A stretch of 10,360 nt of DNA from Bacteroidia bacterium (GTDB lineage: Bacteria; Bacteroidota; Bacteroidia; Cytophagales; Cyclobacteriaceae). Positions 8,668 through 10,360 of this stretch are shown here, in pieces. Positions within the stretch are counted from its first letter, which is position 1; each line of letters opens with the position of its first letter. The notes below the pieces were generated by a model. The model had not been told where the DNA came from. It was given only the letters and a program-made list of their open reading frames with translations, and made no database searches. The stretch lies in contig JAAURZ010000039.1 in assembly GCA_012031955.1 (NCBI GenBank), forward strand, positions 1 through 10,360, written 5' to 3'. The position numbers and the translations under genes are program-made.

Positions 8668-9472
8668 TCAAAGATTTTCTCCAATTGGTCGAGTGTTTGG
8701 TGAAGCGCTTGCAGGTCTTCCAGCTTTCGTGTGCGGAAATCATATCGGGCAAAATGTTCTTTCTTGTATTCCTCCGGCTTGTCGCTTCGCCGGGCGTAAA
8801 TGATGATGAGTTCGTTTTCGCTGAAGAAATAGTACCGGTGCACATCTAAAGCGTGCGTGATCTGCGTGAGATTTTTTCCTTCGAGATCCGTAAAATAGAG
8901 ATCAGTTTTGTCGTCGCTGTTCATGACGCCGTCTTTATTCGAGTCTTCAAAGCCGATCTCATAGGTTATGTATTTCAGAACCGACGTATCGCCGGCCGCG
9001 TAGTGATCCTGTTTTTCAGGATACCGGAACTCGTCAATGAAGCCCTTCTTGTCGAGCAGCGTGCCCGTTGGCTCCAGCCTGCTGTTTAGAAAGACAACGT
9101 TGAGTGTAGGTGCTGAGTATTGATAGTAGCTGCGCGTCGCCGAGCCCAGTCCTATTTTTTTATCATACAGCACCTCCTGAAACGATTCAGAATCTTTCAT
9201 GTCCGCCGGCGTGTCGTACGTCTTTATGGCCACAGGTAATAGATAACCCGACGAGCCCCTGATGCGCGCGGCTCTGCGAAATCCAATGCTTGCAAGATGA
9301 GCCCCTGCTCCTTTGCTTGTTCCAGTTCTTCGCCCACAATTACCTCGGGAGGTGTGTAAGAATAGTTTCGAAGCAATTCACCCAACGCAATTAGGCCGAA
9401 ACCCACGAGGAACATCAGTATGATGATGCCGTTGATGAACCAGATGATCTTCAGAATCCTGTCGAACTTCAT
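8668..9472 (-). CDS. Unrecognised single-pass membrane protein with EF-hand-like loop, frameshifted
   Basis: I do not recognise this family. After repair the product has about 268 residues. It has a short basic N-terminus, one transmembrane segment at about 9-31, then a soluble domain, probably extracytoplasmic. Residues 177-188 read DSNKDGVMNSDD, which fits the 12-residue EF-hand/dockerin calcium loop (acidic or Asn at 1, 3, 5, 9 and 12, Gly at 6). It is followed by DLYFTDLEGKNLTQIT, a beta-strand pattern reminiscent of TolB/beta-propeller blades. One base must be restored in the C-run 9256-9259 to join the TM part to the soluble part (ASGGSSGYLLPVAIKTYD). The frame has no stop before the holB ATG; one more T in 8670-8672 would create TGA at about 8670-8668. 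It starts 5 bases after the GlmU-like stop, so it is in the same operon. The gene is real on coding grounds; function unknown. Confidence 0.72.
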
Positions 9473-9477
9473 ACTTC

Positions 9478-10360
9478 TTATTTTTCCCAGCTCCTCTGCG
9501 AGGACGTTATTTCAAACACGTGATTGAGTATGTCGCGCTCCACCGCGTCGAGTTTCATGTTGCGACGACCCAGAACCCTTTCAGCCGTTTCAAAAGCTTT
9601 GTCGCGCTGATACGTACTGAAGCCGCCGGTGCCGCCCCACGCGAATGACGGAATATAGTTACGGACAAATCCTTCACCAAATACATTGGCCGAAACGTCG
9701 ACCACGGTGCCGGTATTGAACATGGTGTTGATAGCGCACTTGCTGTGGTCGCCCATCATGAGGCCGCAGAACTGCAGCCCCGTGCTTTCGAAATGTTCTG
9801 TCACGTGGCTCCACAGCTTCACCTGGTCGTAGTTGTTTTTCAGGTTGGAAGTGTTTGAATCGGCGCCCATGTTGCACCACTCGCCCAGCACCGAGCAGCC
9901 GAGAAAGCCGTCGTGCGCCTTGTTGCTGTAAGCGAAAAGGACCGACGCGCTTACTTCGCCACCGACTTTGCTGAATGGACCCACGGTGGTGTCGCCACGC
10001 ATTTTGGCGCCCATGTTCACGTGCCCGCCCTCGCACAGCGCAAAAGCACCGCGGATGAGGGCCCCCTCTTGCACAATGCTATTCTTACCGAGATATACCG
10101 GGCCGGGTTCTGCGTTGATGAGTGCGCCGCGCACGTAAACGCCTTCTTCCACAAACAAGTTTTCCTCTCCGTATACAATGGTGTGCCTGTCGCTGATGCC
10201 CGCCGATTTTCTACCCTGCGTAATCAGTTTGAAGTCGGCGCGCAACTGGGCGCCGTTCATTTGAAATATCTTCCAGGGGCGGTCGATCACAGTCACGTCG
10301 CCGGCATACGAAATAACGTGGCCTTTTTGCGCGTCGGGCAGTTGGGTGCTGCCTTGCCGT
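9478..10360 (-). CDS. GlmU-like nucleotidyltransferase/acetyltransferase, C-terminal part
   Basis: The frame is open to the right edge, so the N-terminal nucleotidyltransferase part lies mostly outside; about 293 residues are visible. A GTG at 10296 could start a 272-residue product, but the upstream codons continue plausibly (LPDAQKGHVISYAGDV), so this is not the true start. The visible part has the linker VIDRPWKIFQMNG, then a left-handed beta-helix of hexapeptide repeats (YLGKNSIVQEGALIRG, VNMGAKMRGDTTVGPFSKV, CAINTMFNTGTVVDVSANVFG). Such helices are the acyltransferase fold. The overall pattern is that of the Bacteroidota GlmU analogue, proposed to make UDP-N-acetylglucosamine for peptidoglycan and other envelope polymers; the family is usually near 390 residues. 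It heads, within the window, the minus-strand gene run, with the membrane-protein ATG 5 bases after its stop. Assignment good; the exact reaction is inferred. Confidence 0.83.
   Translation of the reverse strand, partial: RQGSTQLPDAQKGHVISYAGDVTVIDRPWKIFQMNGAQLRADFKLITQGRKSAGISDRHTIVYGEENLFVEEGVYVRGALINAEPGPVYLGKNSIVQEGALIRGAFALCEGGHVNMGAKMRGDTTVGPFSKVGGEVSASVLFAYSNKAHDGFLGCSVLGEWCNMGADSNTSNLKNNYDQVKLWSHVTEHFESTGLQFCGLMMGDHSKCAINTMFNTGTVVDVSANVFGEGFVRNYIPSFAWGGTGGFSTYQRDKAFETAERVLGRRNMKLDAVERDILNHVFEITSSQRSWEK

Noticed and set aside
1..10360. Defence system, toxin-antitoxin, phage, IS element or CRISPR array
   Set aside because: No transposase, integrase, nuclease or repeat-spacer pattern was seen; all genes with a clear identity are housekeeping or envelope genes.

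Overview
This window looks like a chromosomal housekeeping segment from a Bacteroidota species, most likely a Cytophagales-type bacterium. That placement is inferred from family content: a PafA-type alkaline phosphatase, the Bacteroidota form of the GlmU analogue, a lipoprotein cyclophilin with a long insert, and a delta-prime subunit with a degenerate P-loop. Start codons lack Shine-Dalgarno sequences and follow A-rich leaders instead. I see no mobile element, CRISPR array, rRNA, tRNA or phage gene.

Layout. The left end carries two plus-strand genes: the 3' part of a WG-repeat protein (cut by the left edge) and, after a 282-base non-coding leader, an exported PafA-like alkaline phosphatase. 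From 3302 to the right edge everything is on the minus strand. In transcription order (right to left) it reads: a GlmU-like nucleotidyltransferase/acetyltransferase (cut by the right edge), an unrecognised single-pass membrane protein with an EF-hand-like loop, DNA polymerase III delta-prime (holB), porphobilinogen deaminase (hemC), a cyclophilin-type peptidyl-prolyl isomerase lipoprotein, an RmlD-like sugar-nucleotide reductase, and a sodium:neurotransmitter symporter-family transporter. Spacing is tight from the GlmU-like gene to hemC (5 bases, about 4 bases, then a 4-base ATGA overlap), so these four are probably one transcript. It loosens afterwards (62, 23 and 76 bases), so the transporter may have its own promoter. 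Phosphatase and transporter converge with only 5 bases between their stops.

The genes do not form one pathway. They supply cell-envelope precursors, replication clamp loading, tetrapyrrole synthesis, envelope protein folding, sugar-nucleotide reduction and sodium-coupled uptake.

The most striking property is seven apparent one-base indels within about 5.5 kb, hitting four minus-strand genes: transporter x1, isomerase x2, holB x2, membrane protein x1, plus one that removes the stop between the membrane protein and holB. Each can be repaired by one base, mostly in short homopolymers, and the repaired protein matches its family. Since holB is essential in bacteria, uncorrected sequencing or assembly error is the best explanation. 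I did not find a convincing undescribed system. The most biologically interesting items are the membrane protein of unknown function and the imperfect direct repeat in the leader of the phosphatase gene.
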